A stretch of 64,000 nt of DNA from [Clostridium] colinum (GTDB lineage: Bacteria; Bacillota; Clostridia; Lachnospirales; CAG-274), in assembly GCF_940677205.1 (NCBI RefSeq), contig NZ_OW712331.1, positions 124,001 to 188,000 on the forward strand, in the 5' to 3' direction. Under the pieces are notes generated by a model, which had not been told where the DNA came from, made no database searches, and was given only the letters and a program-made list of their open reading frames with translations. The position numbers and the translations under genes were made by a program. Positions 8,400 to 22,176 of this stretch are shown here, one piece after another (position 1 is the stretch's first letter; the number at the start of each line of letters is the position of its first letter).

Positions 8400-9497
8400 T
8401 TACTCAATGAGTTTAAGGGTATTTAAATTTTTATTTTTTTTAAAAAGCTCCTTAGATATATGTGATTTATCTATACCAATAACATATCTATTTTTTTTAA
8501 GACCTGCTTTTAGAAAAGATGATGAACCACAGAAGCTATCCATAATGATAGAATTTTCATTTGAAGACTGTTCTATTATCATTGTTAACATATCTATATT
8601 TTTTTCTGTTGGATATATAGGACGTTGTGGATCTTTATAGTTTTTCCAAACATCTTGAATTTTTTTACCTTTATGATCATCAGCGTATTTTTTAATTCTA
8701 GGTACGTTATTCTTAGACCATTCTATTAATCCATTTTGAGCCATAGCTTCTAACTCTTCAGGAGAACATCTCCAATGTCTCCCTTTAGGTGGTAACATAT
8801 CTCTCCATTTATTTCCTGTACAACCGTTAACGGTTTCTCCAGGAGCATGGCATGGAACAGTCGTATATCTCCTTCCATCACTATCAATTTTATTAAAAGA
8901 TTTTATTAATTCTTCAGCATTTAATTTAATTTTAATATCATTAAAAATATTATTTTTAGGAACTTTAGAATATACAAGGATCATATCTTTTTCGTTGCCA
9001 AATGCTTTTCTTTGAAAATTTTTAGGGTTAGACTTTATTCTACTTATATCATTTATATAGTTGTCTATACCAAATATTTCATCTAATAATATTTTAATAT
9101 AATGACCTATTTTATAGTCTATATGTAAATATAGAGTACCTTTATCACTTAGTAATTTTTTTATTAAGATTAATCTTTCTCTAATAAATTCTAAATAATC
9201 ATCCATGAACATACTATCTGTATAAGCTATAGGATCTGTTTTTGATGAGCTAATAGTAGATGTTAAGGTTTCATTATAATGAAATGTTGAATTTGTATTA
9301 AAAGGAGGGTCTATGTATACTAAATCAATTTTAGATTCAAAATCATCTAACAGTCTTACCATAGAAATAAAATTATCATTACTAATAAACATACCTTTTT
9401 CATTGCCTTTTAATATAGGATTTACAATCTTCCTCATATTATTGATTAAGCTTTCGATTTCATAAATAGTTTTTTTATCTTTATAAATTAGATTCAT
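8400..9497 (-). CDS. Type II DNA methyltransferase, beta-class amino-methyltransferase (N6-adenine or N4-cytosine)
   Basis: Modification enzyme of an R-M pair, 365 residues. The catalytic motif IV VYIDPPFNTN is at residues 61-69. A central region of about 200 residues holds the target recognition part, followed near the C terminus by PTEKNIDML and the SAM-binding motif I MDSFCGSSSFLKAGL. Catalytic motif before SAM motif is the beta-class order. DPPF is typical of N6-adenine enzymes, but N4-cytosine is not excluded. Motif I reads FCGSSS rather than the more usual FxGSG. It starts 12 bases after the stop of the nuclease gene, so the nuclease gene is transcribed first. Recognition sequence unknown. 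Both genes interrupt an otherwise housekeeping neighbourhood, suggesting acquisition. Confidence 0.88.
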   Translation of the reverse strand: MNLIYKDKKTIYEIESLINNMRKIVNPILKGNEKGMFISNDNFISMVRLLDDFESKIDLVYIDPPFNTNSTFHYNETLTSTISSSKTDPIAYTDSMFMDDYLEFIRERLILIKKLLSDKGTLYLHIDYKIGHYIKILLDEIFGIDNYINDISRIKSNPKNFQRKAFGNEKDMILVYSKVPKNNIFNDIKIKLNAEELIKSFNKIDSDGRRYTTVPCHAPGETVNGCTGNKWRDMLPPKGRHWRCSPEELEAMAQNGLIEWSKNNVPRIKKYADDHKGKKIQDVWKNYKDPQRPIYPTEKNIDMLTMIIEQSSNENSIIMDSFCGSSSFLKAGLKKNRYVIGIDKSHISKELFKKNKNLNTLKLIE

Positions 9498-9509
9498 AAT
9501 AAAACCTTC

Positions 9510-10310
9510 CTATAAGCTAAATAAATAATCTCTTAATAAAACAGCAGAAATAATAACATCATTATCTGTAAAATTAGTACATAAACTGGTGTACATTTTA
9601 TTTTTACTTTTAATAAATAAAACGCCGTCTAAAACAGATATTATTTTGACATTAAAATTAGTTTCTATTAATTTACTTTTCATTGTTGATATAGCATCTT
9701 CAAATTGAGCATTTTGATGACCGCCAAAGTCTGTTAAAAATTTTGCTTCTGCTAAGATAAATACATTATTAAATTTTGCTATAAAATCCAAACCTTTATT
9801 TCTATTATATCCTAAATACTTATTGGCAAAGTTTTTCATTGAAATATCGGAGCTATTAAAAATTATATTATCATTAAAGTATAAAAATTCATTTTCATCT
9901 GATGTAACTTTACAGCCCAAAGCTCCACTATCAATCCATTTTTTAAATAAAGGGCCTATTTGTCTATTTGTTTCCTTAGGAACAGTAGTTTTATCAAAAA
10001 TTTCTGCTAAACCCATTTCATAAAGCATTCCAGTTAGTCTTTGAACTGTATTTGGATTTCTTTTTATAGCAGTTTTATCTCTTTTTAAATATGCCACATA
10101 GGAATCTTTAATTGGAAATATTTCTTGTGATAGCAATACTTCAAGTAGTTTTTCAGAATCTCTTTCATAAAAAGCTTTTGTTATTTGATTTGTATCTTCT
10201 TTATCAAGTTCTCTTTTTAAATTTATAGACATAGGATAAATTTTAAATAGCAAATCTAAATAGTTTTTTTGGTTAGCTAGCTCTATACTTTTCTCAGTCC
10301 ATATATTCAT
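9510..10310 (-). CDS. Type II restriction endonuclease, PD-(D/E)XK fold
   Basis: Predicted restriction nuclease partner of the adjacent methyltransferase, 266 residues. The region GLDFIAKFNNVFILAEAKF supplies Asp175, Glu188 and Lys190 in the spacing of a PD-(D/E)XK active site, followed by LTDFGGHQNAQF, a block I associate with Tsp45I-like enzymes but cannot confirm. The N-terminal 100 residues are helical and charged. ATG 10310 is chosen because GGAGG lies just upstream; an earlier in-frame TTG at 10325 would put the ribosome site inside the gene. No controller (C) gene is seen. Nuclease class is well supported by motif plus neighbour; specificity is unknown. Confidence 0.82.
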   Translation of the reverse strand: MNIWTEKSIELANQKNYLDLLFKIYPMSINLKRELDKEDTNQITKAFYERDSEKLLEVLLSQEIFPIKDSYVAYLKRDKTAIKRNPNTVQRLTGMLYEMGLAEIFDKTTVPKETNRQIGPLFKKWIDSGALGCKVTSDENEFLYFNDNIIFNSSDISMKNFANKYLGYNRNKGLDFIAKFNNVFILAEAKFLTDFGGHQNAQFEDAISTMKSKLIETNFNVKIISVLDGVLFIKSKNKMYTSLCTNFTDNDVIISAVLLRDYLFSL

Positions 10311-10333
10311 ATTAATAACCTCCAATATTTAAA

Positions 10334-11563
10334 TTAGTCAAGTTTTATTTGATGAAATACTTTTTTGCCTTTTTGTATTAATAATTTATTATCAGTAAAA
10401 TCGTCAATAGTTAAGCTATGTTCGATTTTTTCTATTTTTATATCGTTTACTTTAATACCACCTTGTTGAACAAGTCTTCTTGCTTCGCTTTTAGAAGGAG
10501 CTAGTTTTAAAGTAACTAAAACATCTAGTATATTAATACCATTTTCAAAAGTAGATTTATCCATATTTGTAGTAGGGATAGAACCACCAGATACACCACC
10601 TGCAAAAAGTGCTCTAGAGGCTTCCATAGCTTTTTTAGCTTCTTCTTCACCGTGAACAATATTTGTAACTTCATAAGCTAATATTTCTTTAGCTTTGTTT
10701 ATTTCACTACCTTCTAATCCACCAAGTTTTTTAACTTCGTCCATAGGTAAAAATGTTAATAAGCTTAAGCATTTTTCTACATCGCTATCGGCAACATTTC
10801 TCCAATATTGATAAAATTCATAAGGAGTTGTTTTTTTAGGGTCAAGCCATACAGCACCTTTTTGTGTTTTACCCATTTTAATTCCTTCACTTGTTGTTAA
10901 TAGCTTAAATGTAAGGCCATAGGCTTCTTTTTTATCCATACGCCTAATAAGTTCTACACCACCTATAATGTTTGACCATTGGTCGCTACCACCTAATTGC
11001 ATTTTACAATTATATTTTCTGTTAAGCTCTAAAAAGTCATAGCTTTGCATAAGCATATAGTTAAATTCAAAAAATGATAAGCCTTTTTCCATTCTACTTT
11101 TAAAACATTCGGCAGTTAACATACGGTTTACAGAAAAGTGGACACCCACATCACGTATAAAATCTATATAATTTAAATTTTTAAGCCAATCTGCATTATT
11201 TACTATAAGGGCTTTATCTTCACCAAATTCTATAAAGCGTGATAGTTGTTGTTTAAAACAATTTACATTATGCTCTATTGTATCTAAAGTCATCATCTGA
11301 CGCATATCTGTTCTATGAGAAGGGTCACCAACCATACCAGTGCCACCGCCAACAAGTGCAATAGGTCTATGACCTGCTTTTTGCATATGGCTCATTGCCA
11401 TAACTGTTAAAAAGTGTCCAGCTGTTAGGCTATCTGCTGTTGGGTCAAAGCCAATATAAAAAGTTACACTTTCTTCGCCTAAAAGCTTTCTAACTTCATC
11501 TTCGTTTGTGCATTGCTCTATAAATCCTCTTTCTTTTAAAATATCATATACGTTTTTAGACAT
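10334..11563 (-). CDS. tyrS: Tyrosyl-tRNA synthetase
   Basis: Class I aminoacyl-tRNA synthetase that charges tRNA-Tyr, 409 residues, full length. The tyrosine pocket is in [19 protein letters not shown] (HIGH-like element AGHFL), with [11 protein letters not shown] in the middle, the KMSKS-type loop as KMGKT, and a C-terminal S4 RNA-binding domain ([20 protein letters not shown]). ATG 11563 is used because AAAGGA lies 9 bases upstream; an in-frame ATG at 11572 abuts that site. Expression is controlled by the T-box leader listed next. The restriction nuclease gene begins 23 bases downstream on the same strand. Confidence 0.97.
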   Translation of the reverse strand: MSKNVYDILKERGFIEQCTNEDEVRKLLGEESVTFYIGFDPTADSLTAGHFLTVMAMSHMQKAGHRPIALVGGGTGMVGDPSHRTDMRQMMTLDTIEHNVNCFKQQLSRFIEFGEDKALIVNNADWLKNLNYIDFIRDVGVHFSVNRMLTAECFKSRMEKGLSFFEFNYMLMQSYDFLELNRKYNCKMQLGGSDQWSNIIGGVELIRRMDKKEAYGLTFKLLTTSEGIKMGKTQKGAVWLDPKKTTPYEFYQYWRNVADSDVEKCLSLLTFLPMDEVKKLGGLEGSEINKAKEILAYEVTNIVHGEEEAKKAMEASRALFAGGVSGGSIPTTNMDKSTFENGINILDVLVTLKLAPSKSEARRLVQQGGIKVNDIKIEKIEHSLTIDDFTDNKLLIQKGKKVFHQIKLD

Positions 11564-11608
11564 AATAATCATTCCTTTCTTTATTTATTAAAAAGAATAA
11601 AGTTTAAT

Positions 11609-11812
11609 AAAAAACGGATATTCAAGCCCAAAGGACGAGAATACCCGTGTTACCACCTTAATTTATAATGTAAAACATTACCTCAAAAGCCTATAAAGGA
11701 GCAAACCTTAAATATTCAAAAGGTGTAGGTTCTTTTGTTTGTGCTATTAGCCTTTCACCAACCGGCTAACTCTCTTAGTTGTAACCAAACAAAGCTTTAT
11801 CCTTTATCATCA
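11609..11812 (-). promoter_or_regulatory. Tyrosine T-box riboswitch leader of tyrS
   Basis: Minus-strand leader that reads uncharged tRNA-Tyr. The conserved T-box element AAGGTGGTAACACGG is at 11645-11659. Directly after it comes the terminator CGGGTATTC...GAATATCCG with a T6 run (11609-11647). Upstream is a long Stem I region with the AGAGAGTTAGCC...GGTTGGTGAAAGGCTAATA segment and a GAACC-TAC-ACC stretch whose TAC (11725-11727) is the likely specifier codon. A Tyr specifier ahead of tyrS is self-consistent. The 5' boundary is approximate. Confidence 0.92.
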
Positions 11813-11872
11813 TATTTATAATATAAAATTTTAAATATTGTAACATATAAATAACATAAATGCAAGTAAAAC

Positions 11873-13085
11873 TTAAATATCTGTTGCAATATTTATTATT
11901 ACATTTACGGCAGAAACCATAGACTCTATACAAATATATTCATAAGGGACATGGAAGTTATGACCACCAGTAAAAAGGTTAGGGCAAGGCAAGTTCATAA
12001 AAGAAAGTCTTGCACCATCTGTACCACCTCTTATAGGCTTTACATTTGTCTTTATACCAGCTTTTATTATAGCATTTTTAGCCTTTTCTATTATGTGTAA
12101 ATTATCTTTTAAAATATCATACATATTAAAATAACTATCATTTATTTTTAGGTCTAAAAGATTATTATATTTTTCATTTAAGTGTGACACAATATTAGTT
12201 ATTGTTTGTTTTTTATTTTCAAATTCTTCTTTATCAAAAGCACGGATAATAAAATGTAATTTAGTTTTTTCTACATTACCATTTATATCGGTAAGATGAT
12301 AAAAACCTTCATAATCTTTAGTATTAGTTGGCGTTTCATCTGGTATCATAGATAGAAGTTCATTAGCTATAAGGGCAGAATTTATCATAATATTTGTAGC
12401 TTGACCTGGGTGTACATTTTTACCATTAAATAGTAATAGTTGCATCGGCGGCATTAAAATTTTCATAGTTTAATTCTCCAATGCCTCCACCATCTATTGT
12501 ATAGGCAAAATCACAATCAAAATCTTTAACATTGAAATAATTAACGCCATTTCCTACTTCTTCATCTGGTGTAAAAGCCAATTTTATTTCACCATGTTCT
12601 ATATGTGGGTTATTTTTTAAATATTCAAAAGCAGTTAATATTTCAGCTATACCTGCCTTGTCATCTGCTCCAAGAAGAGTAGTTCCATCAGTTGTAATAA
12701 GGTTTTTTCCAACATAAGATTTTAATGATGGAAAATCTTTTGGGGAAAGGACTATATTTTTTAGTATAATATTACTTCCATCATAATTTTTTATAAAATT
12801 AGGAGTTATATTTTTTCCACAATAGTCTGAACTTGTATCCATATGTGCTATAAAGCCTATTTTTGGCACAATTTTATTTGTATTAGACTTTAGTGTAGCA
12901 AAAACATAACCATTATCATCTATTTTTATATTTTCAAGGTTTAAATCTGCACATTTTTTAGCTAATATTTTAGCAAAATCTTTTTGAGACTGGGTAGAAG
13001 GGTATGTGTTGGACTGCATATTTGAAGTAGTATCAAATTTAATTAACGAACAAAAATTATTTATAACACTTTTTTCTATATCCAT
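11873..13085 (-). pseudogene. pepT: Peptidase T (tripeptidase), frameshifted
   Basis: Zinc aminotripeptidase of the M20 family. The 5' part from ATG 13085 (AAGGAGG upstream) encodes GFIAHMDTSSD (metal His/Asp), LLGADDKAGIAE and FTPDEEVGNGV, and stops after ...NFNAADATITI at 12426. The next frame continues without a gap as NGKNVHPGQATNIM to the C-terminal GGTDGARLSFMNLPCPNLFTGGHNFH. Deleting one base from the ATTTAA at 12426-12431 (minus strand) restores a normal-length enzyme of about 403 residues. The run is only three bases, so slippage is unlikely. The catalytic domain is split; either the gene is inactive or the assembly has an error. The likely role is use of peptides from the medium. 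Confidence 0.85.
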
Positions 13086-13401
13086 AATAAGCCTCCTTAT
13101 TAAATATTTTTATTAATTATATGATTTTATAATTATAGCATTATAAAAATTTACTGTCTATAAATATATTTTTCTTAATTGTACATTGAATAATATTCTA
13201 AACATTTTAAGAAAAAATATTAAAAAATTTTAAAAATATTATTAAATTTATTATTAAAATTTAGTATACATAATAGGAAGAAAAAATATTAAAAATAATT
13301 TTAAAAAAAGTGTTGACATTTTTTGAAAAGTCTTATATAATAAATATTGTCCTTGAGGGAAAGAAAAGCCAACAAGGTTAAATAATTAAAATAATTAATA
13401 T
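13086..13401. other. Intergenic region upstream of the tRNA/rRNA block
   Basis: About 315 bases of very A/T-rich DNA. The only supported feature is the consensus promoter at 13313-13341. Confidence 0.6.
13313..13341 (+). promoter_or_regulatory. Consensus promoter for the tRNA-Ser pair
   Basis: TTGACA, 17-bp spacer, TATAAT, both boxes perfect. It lies 60 bases upstream of the first tRNA-Ser and may also read into the rRNA operon. Confidence 0.88.
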
Positions 13402-13489
13402 GGAGGATTACCCAAGTGGTTGAAGGGTCCGGTCTTGAAAACCGGCAGGTCGTGAGAGCGGCGCCAGGGTTCGAATCCCTGATCCTCCG
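13402..13489 (+). tRNA. tRNA-Ser (UGA)
   Basis: Class II tRNA with acceptor GGAGGAT/ATCCTCC and discriminator G, a long variable arm, and anticodon loop CTTGAAA with TGA at 13436-13438. No CCA is encoded. Confidence 0.97.
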
Positions 13490-13520
13490 TTATTTTTTTG
13501 ACTACATATTCAAACATTGG

Positions 13521-13609
13521 GGAGAAGTACCCAAGTGGCTGAAGGGGCTCCCCTGGAAAGGGAGTAGATCGTTAATAGCGGTGCGTGGGTTCAAATCCCA
13601 CCTTCTCCG
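13521..13609 (+). tRNA. tRNA-Ser (GGA)
   Basis: Class II tRNA with acceptor GGAGAAG/CTTCTCC, discriminator G, extended variable arm, and anticodon stem CTCCC/GGGAG around loop CTGGAAA (anticodon GGA). No encoded CCA. Confidence 0.97.
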
Positions 13610-13659
13610 TCAGCTAATATTAAACAACTTTAAAAAATAATAAAAAATGAAAAAAGTTG

Positions 13660-13688
13660 TTGACAAGGTTGAAGAAATATGATATTAT
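13660..13688 (+). promoter_or_regulatory. rRNA operon promoter
   Basis: TTGACA, 17-bp spacer, TATTAT, about 160 bases upstream of mature 16S. The leader between them contains ACATTGAAAACTAAATAA, and its segment 13728-13742 is complementary to 15391-15405 after 16S, forming the processing stem that flanks 16S. Confidence 0.82.
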
Positions 13689-13846
13689 AAGCAAGTCGCT
13701 AAAGACAAGCTTAAAAATTGAACATTGAAAACTAAATAATCAAAAAGTGAATTAGACAACCCGAAAAATTCAAGTGAGAAAAAACACTAAAAAAGAGAAA
13801 AAGTCAGAGTAATCTGAGCGAATTAAACTTAAAGTTTAAAGAATTA

Positions 13847-18513
<4,667 letters not shown>

Positions 18514-18601
18514 TGATTTTGTTTAATTCTTTTAGTTTGGTTTGTGTTTGTTATTATTTTTTATGTAAATATTGAAAAATTGAAAAAAATTAAAAAATAG
18601 C

Positions 18602-18630
18602 TTGCAAAAGTATAAAAAATGTGATATACT
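18602..18630 (+). promoter_or_regulatory. Promoter inside the rRNA-tRNA block
   Basis: TTGCAA, 17-bp spacer, TATACT, ending 17 bases before tRNA-Asn. It would allow the tRNAs and 5S to be transcribed independently of 16S-23S. Confidence 0.65.
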
Positions 18631-18647
18631 ATTTTAGTAAGTAATAA

Positions 18648-18719
18648 TCCTCGATAGCTCAGCGGTAGAGCACTCGGCTGTTAACCGATAGGTCGTAGGT
18701 TCGAATCCTACTCGGGGAG
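18648..18719 (+). tRNA. tRNA-Asn (GUU)
   Basis: Acceptor TCCTCGA/TCGGGGA with one G-U pair, discriminator G, anticodon GTT at 18680-18682. No encoded CCA. Confidence 0.96.
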
Positions 18720-18727
18720 CTTTTTAA

Positions 18728-18799
18728 GGCCCGTTGGTCAAGCGGTTAAGACGTGGCCCTTTCACGGCTAAAACAGGGGTTCGATTCCCCTACGGGTCA
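18728..18799 (+). tRNA. tRNA-Glu (UUC)
   Basis: Acceptor GGCCCGT/ACGGGTC, discriminator A, anticodon loop CTTTCAC with TTC at 18761-18763. No encoded CCA. Confidence 0.95.
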
Positions 18800-18821
18800 G
18801 TTATTTAATAAATAAAAATTT

Positions 18822-18938
18822 TCTGGTGATGATGCGTTTAGGGGAAACACCCGTTCCCATACCGAACACGAAGGTTAAGACCTAAGCGGCTGATGATACT
18901 TGGTGGGGGACCGCCTGGGAAAGTAAGTGGTTGCCAGA
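18822..18938 (+). rRNA. 5S ribosomal RNA
   Basis: About 117 bases from TCTGGTGATGATGCG to GTGGTTGCCAGA, with the conserved core CACCCGTTCCCATACCGAAC and the terminal helix TCTGG/CCAGA. It is separated from 23S by two tRNA genes and followed by four more. Confidence 0.95.
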
Positions 18939-18943
18939 TTTAA

Positions 18944-19018
18944 CGGGGTGTAGCGTAGCTTGGCTAGCGCGCCTGATTTGGGATCAGGAGGTCGCAGGTT
19001 CGAATCCTGTCACCCCGA
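18944..19018 (+). tRNA. tRNA-Pro (UGG)
   Basis: Acceptor CGGGGTG/CACCCCG, discriminator A, anticodon stem CCTGA/TCAGG with TGG at 18979-18981. It starts 5 bases after 5S. No encoded CCA. Confidence 0.96.
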
Positions 19019-19052
19019 TTTAACTTAAAGTATTTATTAAATGCTAATTTAT

Positions 19053-19126
<74 letters not shown>

Positions 19127-19139
19127 TTTGCTAACATAT

Positions 19140-19214
19140 GGTGGGTATGGCGCAGTTGGTTAGCGCGCCAGATTGTGGCTCTGGAGGTCACGGGTTCGAA
19201 TCCCGTTATCCACC
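19140..19214 (+). tRNA. tRNA-His (GUG)
   Basis: Acceptor GTGGGTA/TATCCAC with the extra G at 19140 opposite C 19214 as expected for tRNA-His, anticodon GTG at 19175-19177. Confidence 0.95.
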
Positions 19215-19229
19215 CTCAAATATAATTGC

Positions 19230-19302
19230 GGGTCACTAGCTCAGTTGGTAGAGCACTGGACTTTTAATCCAGGTGTCCCGGGTTCGAGCCCCGGGTGACT
19301 CA
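19230..19302 (+). tRNA. tRNA-Lys (UUU), copy 1
   Basis: Acceptor GGGTCAC/GTGACTC, discriminator A, anticodon TTT at 19263-19265. The body is nearly identical to the second tRNA-Lys at 55706, differing in the acceptor base pair (TCAC versus TTAC). Confidence 0.96.
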
Positions 19303-19309
19303 TATTTTC

Positions 19310-19339
19310 AATCAGATATAGAAATATATCTGATTTTTC
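19310..19339 (+). terminator. Terminator of the rRNA-tRNA operon
   Basis: AATCAGATATA, GAAA tetraloop, TATATCTGATT, then a T-rich tail; begins 8 bases after tRNA-Lys. Confidence 0.9.
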
Positions 19340-19600
19340 TTTATATTTATATTAAAATTATTTTTATAGATAAAATTATAAAATATTACTTAAATTTAAT
19401 TATTATATATTATTGAGTAATACTCATTAATAAAATTACCAAAATATTTATTAAATAAGATTATTTTTTGCATAAGATTAAAATAAAAATATATATGGTA
19501 TTATACAATTTTATTTTATAATTAATAGTACAAAAAACAATATAATATTTTTTGCATATAATATAGTATTTGATATTGAATATAGAAAAGAGGGATAAAT
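19340..19600. other. A/T-rich gap before ddl
   Basis: About 260 bases with no supported ORF. A weak promoter (TTGCAT near 19552) may serve ddl; nothing else was recognised. Confidence 0.5.
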
Positions 19601-20677
19601 ATGTCTAAAAAAGTTGTTGCAGTATTATTTGGAGGGCAATCTTCAGAACATGAAATATCAAAAATTTCTGCATCTACAATAATATATAATTTATCTAAAG
19701 AAAAATACTCTATTTTGCCTATATATATATCTAAAGATGGACAATGGAAAATTTATGATGGACCTATAGAAAATATTTGTAATACAGATTGGGAAATATA
19801 TGCTAATAATGCTATTATAAGTCCAGATACATCACATAAAGGCATAATAAGAATTACAGGAGATAGAATAAAATTTATGCCAGTAGATGTTGTAATACCA
19901 GTTCTTCATGGAAAATGGGGAGAAGATGGAACTATACAAGGTTTGTTAGAATTAGCTCAAATACCTTATGTAGGTTGTGGAGTTTTATCTTCTTCTGTAT
20001 CTATGGATAAATTATATACTAAAATTATTGTTGATAGCATAAATATAGAACAAGCTAAATATAAAGCAGTTTATAAATATGAGATGGATAATTTAGATAA
20101 TATTTGTAAAGAAATAAAGCAATATTTAGGATATCCTTGTTTTGTAAAGCCAGCTAATGCAGGTTCATCAAAAGGTGTATCAAAAGCTAATAATAAAAAA
20201 GAATTAATAGAAGCTATTAATAATGCTTTATTATATGATATTAAGGTTATTGTAGAAGAAAATATAGATGGTAAAGAAGTCGAATGTGCTGTTTTAGGTA
20301 ACTATAATGTTGAAGCTACTAATGTAGGCGAAGTTTTATCAGCAGCTGATTTTTATGATTTTGATGCAAAATATAATAATAAAGACTCTAAAACAGTTAT
20401 ACCAGCTAATATATCTACTAATATATCTGAAGAGATACAAGAAAAAGCTGTTAAAATATTTAAAGCTTTAGATGGCAGAGGATTATCTAGAGTTGACTTT
20501 TTTATCCAAAACGAAACTAACAAAGTTATATTTAATGAAATAAATACATTTCCAGGATTTACACCTATAAGTATGTATCATATGTTATGGAACAATAAAG
20601 GGATAAACTTGCCTAAACTTTTAGATATGCTTATAGATTTAGCTTTTGAAGACTTTAATAATAAAAAGATGGAGTAA
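19601..20677 (+). CDS. ddl: D-alanine--D-alanine ligase (long form)
   Basis: Cytoplasmic ATP-grasp enzyme that joins two D-alanines for peptidoglycan precursors, 358 residues. It has the N-terminal AVLFGGQSSEHEISKIS, HGKWGEDGTIQGLLE, PCFVKPANAGSSKGVSK in the ATP-grasp lid, DFDAKYNN, and the metal-binding end IFNEINTFPGFTPISMY. Length matches the DdlA/VanA-size group rather than the approximately 305-residue DdlB size of the second copy at 63053. D-Ala-D-Ala is the default reading; D-Ala-D-Lac or D-Ala-D-Ser specificity cannot be excluded by eye. murI follows after 4 bases, so both D-amino acid steps are coupled. GAGGG ribosome site lies 8 bases upstream. Confidence 0.93.
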   Translation: MSKKVVAVLFGGQSSEHEISKISASTIIYNLSKEKYSILPIYISKDGQWKIYDGPIENICNTDWEIYANNAIISPDTSHKGIIRITGDRIKFMPVDVVIPVLHGKWGEDGTIQGLLELAQIPYVGCGVLSSSVSMDKLYTKIIVDSINIEQAKYKAVYKYEMDNLDNICKEIKQYLGYPCFVKPANAGSSKGVSKANNKKELIEAINNALLYDIKVIVEENIDGKEVECAVLGNYNVEATNVGEVLSAADFYDFDAKYNNKDSKTVIPANISTNISEEIQEKAVKIFKALDGRGLSRVDFFIQNETNKVIFNEINTFPGFTPISMYHMLWNNKGINLPKLLDMLIDLAFEDFNNKKME

Positions 20678-20681
20678 ATAT

Positions 20682-21488
20682 ATGAATATTAGTGAAAGAC
20701 CAATAGGTATATTTGATTCTGGAGTAGGTGGACTTACAGTTGCAAAAGAGGTTATAAATCTTTTACCCAAAGAAGATATAGTTTATTTTGGTGATACAGC
20801 AAGAGTTCCATATGGTTCAAAGTCTAAGGAATTAGTGTATAAGTTTTCTTGTCAGATAATAAAATTTTTAAAAGAAAAATGTGTTAAAGCTATTATTATT
20901 GCTTGCAATACTGTTAGCTCAAATTGTTATGAAGATTTAAAAAAACAGTTTCCCAATATACCAATAATAGAAGTTTTGGAACCAGGTGTAAACTCTGCTA
21001 TAAAAGTTACTAAAAATAAAAAAATAGGTGTTATAGGAACAGAAGCTACCATAAGAAGTGGGCAATATGAAAAAAAATTAAAAGATAAGTTAGTTGGTGT
21101 TGAAGTGTTTTCTAAGTCTTGTCCTTTATTTGTTCCACTTGCAGAGGAAGGTTTTTTGCAAGATAATATTAGTATAGATATTGCTAAAATGTATTTACAA
21201 CAGTTTAAAAATAATAATATAGATTCACTTATTTTGGGTTGTACTCATTATCCATTATTAAAAAGTACAATTAAAAAAGTTGTAGGAGATAATGTTAATA
21301 TTGTAGATCCAGCATTTGAAACAGCTATAAAAATGAAAAATTATTTAATAGATAATAATATGAATAATACAAGAGGTGGAAAACATAAATTTTATGTAAG
21401 TGATAAAAATGATAAATTTGATTTTATTTGTTCATTGATATTAAAAGAAAATCATATTGCTGAAGAAGTAAACATAGAAAAATACTAA
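20682..21488 (+). CDS. murI: Glutamate racemase
   Basis: Cofactor-independent racemase making D-glutamate for peptidoglycan, 268 residues. GIFDSGVGGLTV at the N terminus, the two catalytic cysteines in IIACNTVSS (Cys75) and LILGCTHYP (Cys187), and YFGDTARVPYG are all present. ATG 20682 is used because GATGGAG lies just upstream and overlaps the ddl stop; an earlier in-frame start would overlap ddl. It is the second gene of a ddl-murI pair. Full length. Confidence 0.96.
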   Translation: MNISERPIGIFDSGVGGLTVAKEVINLLPKEDIVYFGDTARVPYGSKSKELVYKFSCQIIKFLKEKCVKAIIIACNTVSSNCYEDLKKQFPNIPIIEVLEPGVNSAIKVTKNKKIGVIGTEATIRSGQYEKKLKDKLVGVEVFSKSCPLFVPLAEEGFLQDNISIDIAKMYLQQFKNNNIDSLILGCTHYPLLKSTIKKVVGDNVNIVDPAFETAIKMKNYLIDNNMNNTRGGKHKFYVSDKNDKFDFICSLILKENHIAEEVNIEKY

Positions 21489-21506
21489 GAATTAATTAAA
21501 TAGTTA

Positions 21507-21535
21507 TTGAAAAGTTTTAATAATTATAGTATAAT
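21507..21535 (+). promoter_or_regulatory. Promoter of trxA
   Basis: TTGAAA, 17-bp spacer, TATAAT; about 80 bases upstream of the thioredoxin ATG. Confidence 0.75.
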
Positions 21536-21615
21536 TTACAATATAAGTATAAATACTAAATATTAAACATTAAATGTTAAATATTGAATTTTGAATATGT
21601 ATTGGAGGTTATTTT

Positions 21616-21936
21616 ATGGCTAATATATTAAATAGTAAATTAGACTTTGAAAATGATATATTAAAAACAAATCTTCCAGCTATGGTAGACTTTTTTGCAA
21701 CTTGGTGTGGACCTTGTAAAATGTTAAGTCCGGTTATAGATGAAATAGCTGAAGAGTTACAAGGAAAAGCTGTTGTAGCTAAAGTAGATAGCGACCAATT
21801 AGGTGAGCTTTGTGTAGAATATTCTATAAAATTATTACCAACTCTTGTATTTTTTAAAGATGGTAAAGAAGTTGATAGAATAGTTGGTATGGCAGAAAAA
21901 GAAGATATTATTGCTAAGTTAAATTCTTTAGCATAG
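21616..21936 (+). CDS. trxA: Thioredoxin
   Basis: A 106-residue thioredoxin that reduces protein disulfides with electrons from thioredoxin reductase. The active site is WCGPCK (Cys31 and Cys34), with the buried Asp in MVDFFATW, the cis-proline in LLPTLVFF, and a C-terminal GMAEKEDIIAKL helix. Normal length. GGAGG lies 7 bases before ATG. It is monocistronic: its own promoter is upstream and a structured terminator region follows. No thioredoxin reductase gene is in the window. Confidence 0.97.
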   Translation: MANILNSKLDFENDILKTNLPAMVDFFATWCGPCKMLSPVIDEIAEELQGKAVVAKVDSDQLGELCVEYSIKLLPTLVFFKDGKEVDRIVGMAEKEDIIAKLNSLA

Positions 21937-21961
21937 TAAAATATTTATTAACGTAAAGATT

Positions 21962-22035
21962 AGGTTCTATATATATTGGGGAAATTAGTATATTTTTATA
22001 CTAAATTTATTTTGATATATTATAGAACCTTTTAT
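21962..22035 (+). terminator. Compound hairpin downstream of trxA
   Basis: An outer 10-bp stem AGGTTCTATA/TATAGAACCT (21962-21971 with 22021-22030) followed by TTTTATTTTT encloses an inner hairpin TTAGTATA-TTTT-TATACTAA. The outer stem plus T tract can terminate; the nested inner stem is unusual. Confidence 0.65.
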
Positions 22036-22176
22036 TTTTATGTAAAATATAAAATTTAATTTATTTTATATTTATATATTAAAAATCTTAATTTCATATA
22101 TTTTTAATATATATCATATTTTGGTATTAAAATGAATATTATAAAAATATGATAAAATATTAAAGGAGGTGTAGTT

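Noticed and set aside
12426-13085. pepT halves as two independent genes
   Set aside because: They are consecutive parts of one enzyme that rejoin with a one-base change; the second half has no proper start.
13416-13640. 74-codon ORF over the tRNA-Ser genes
   Set aside because: It is made of two tRNA sequences; structure and anticodons are clear.
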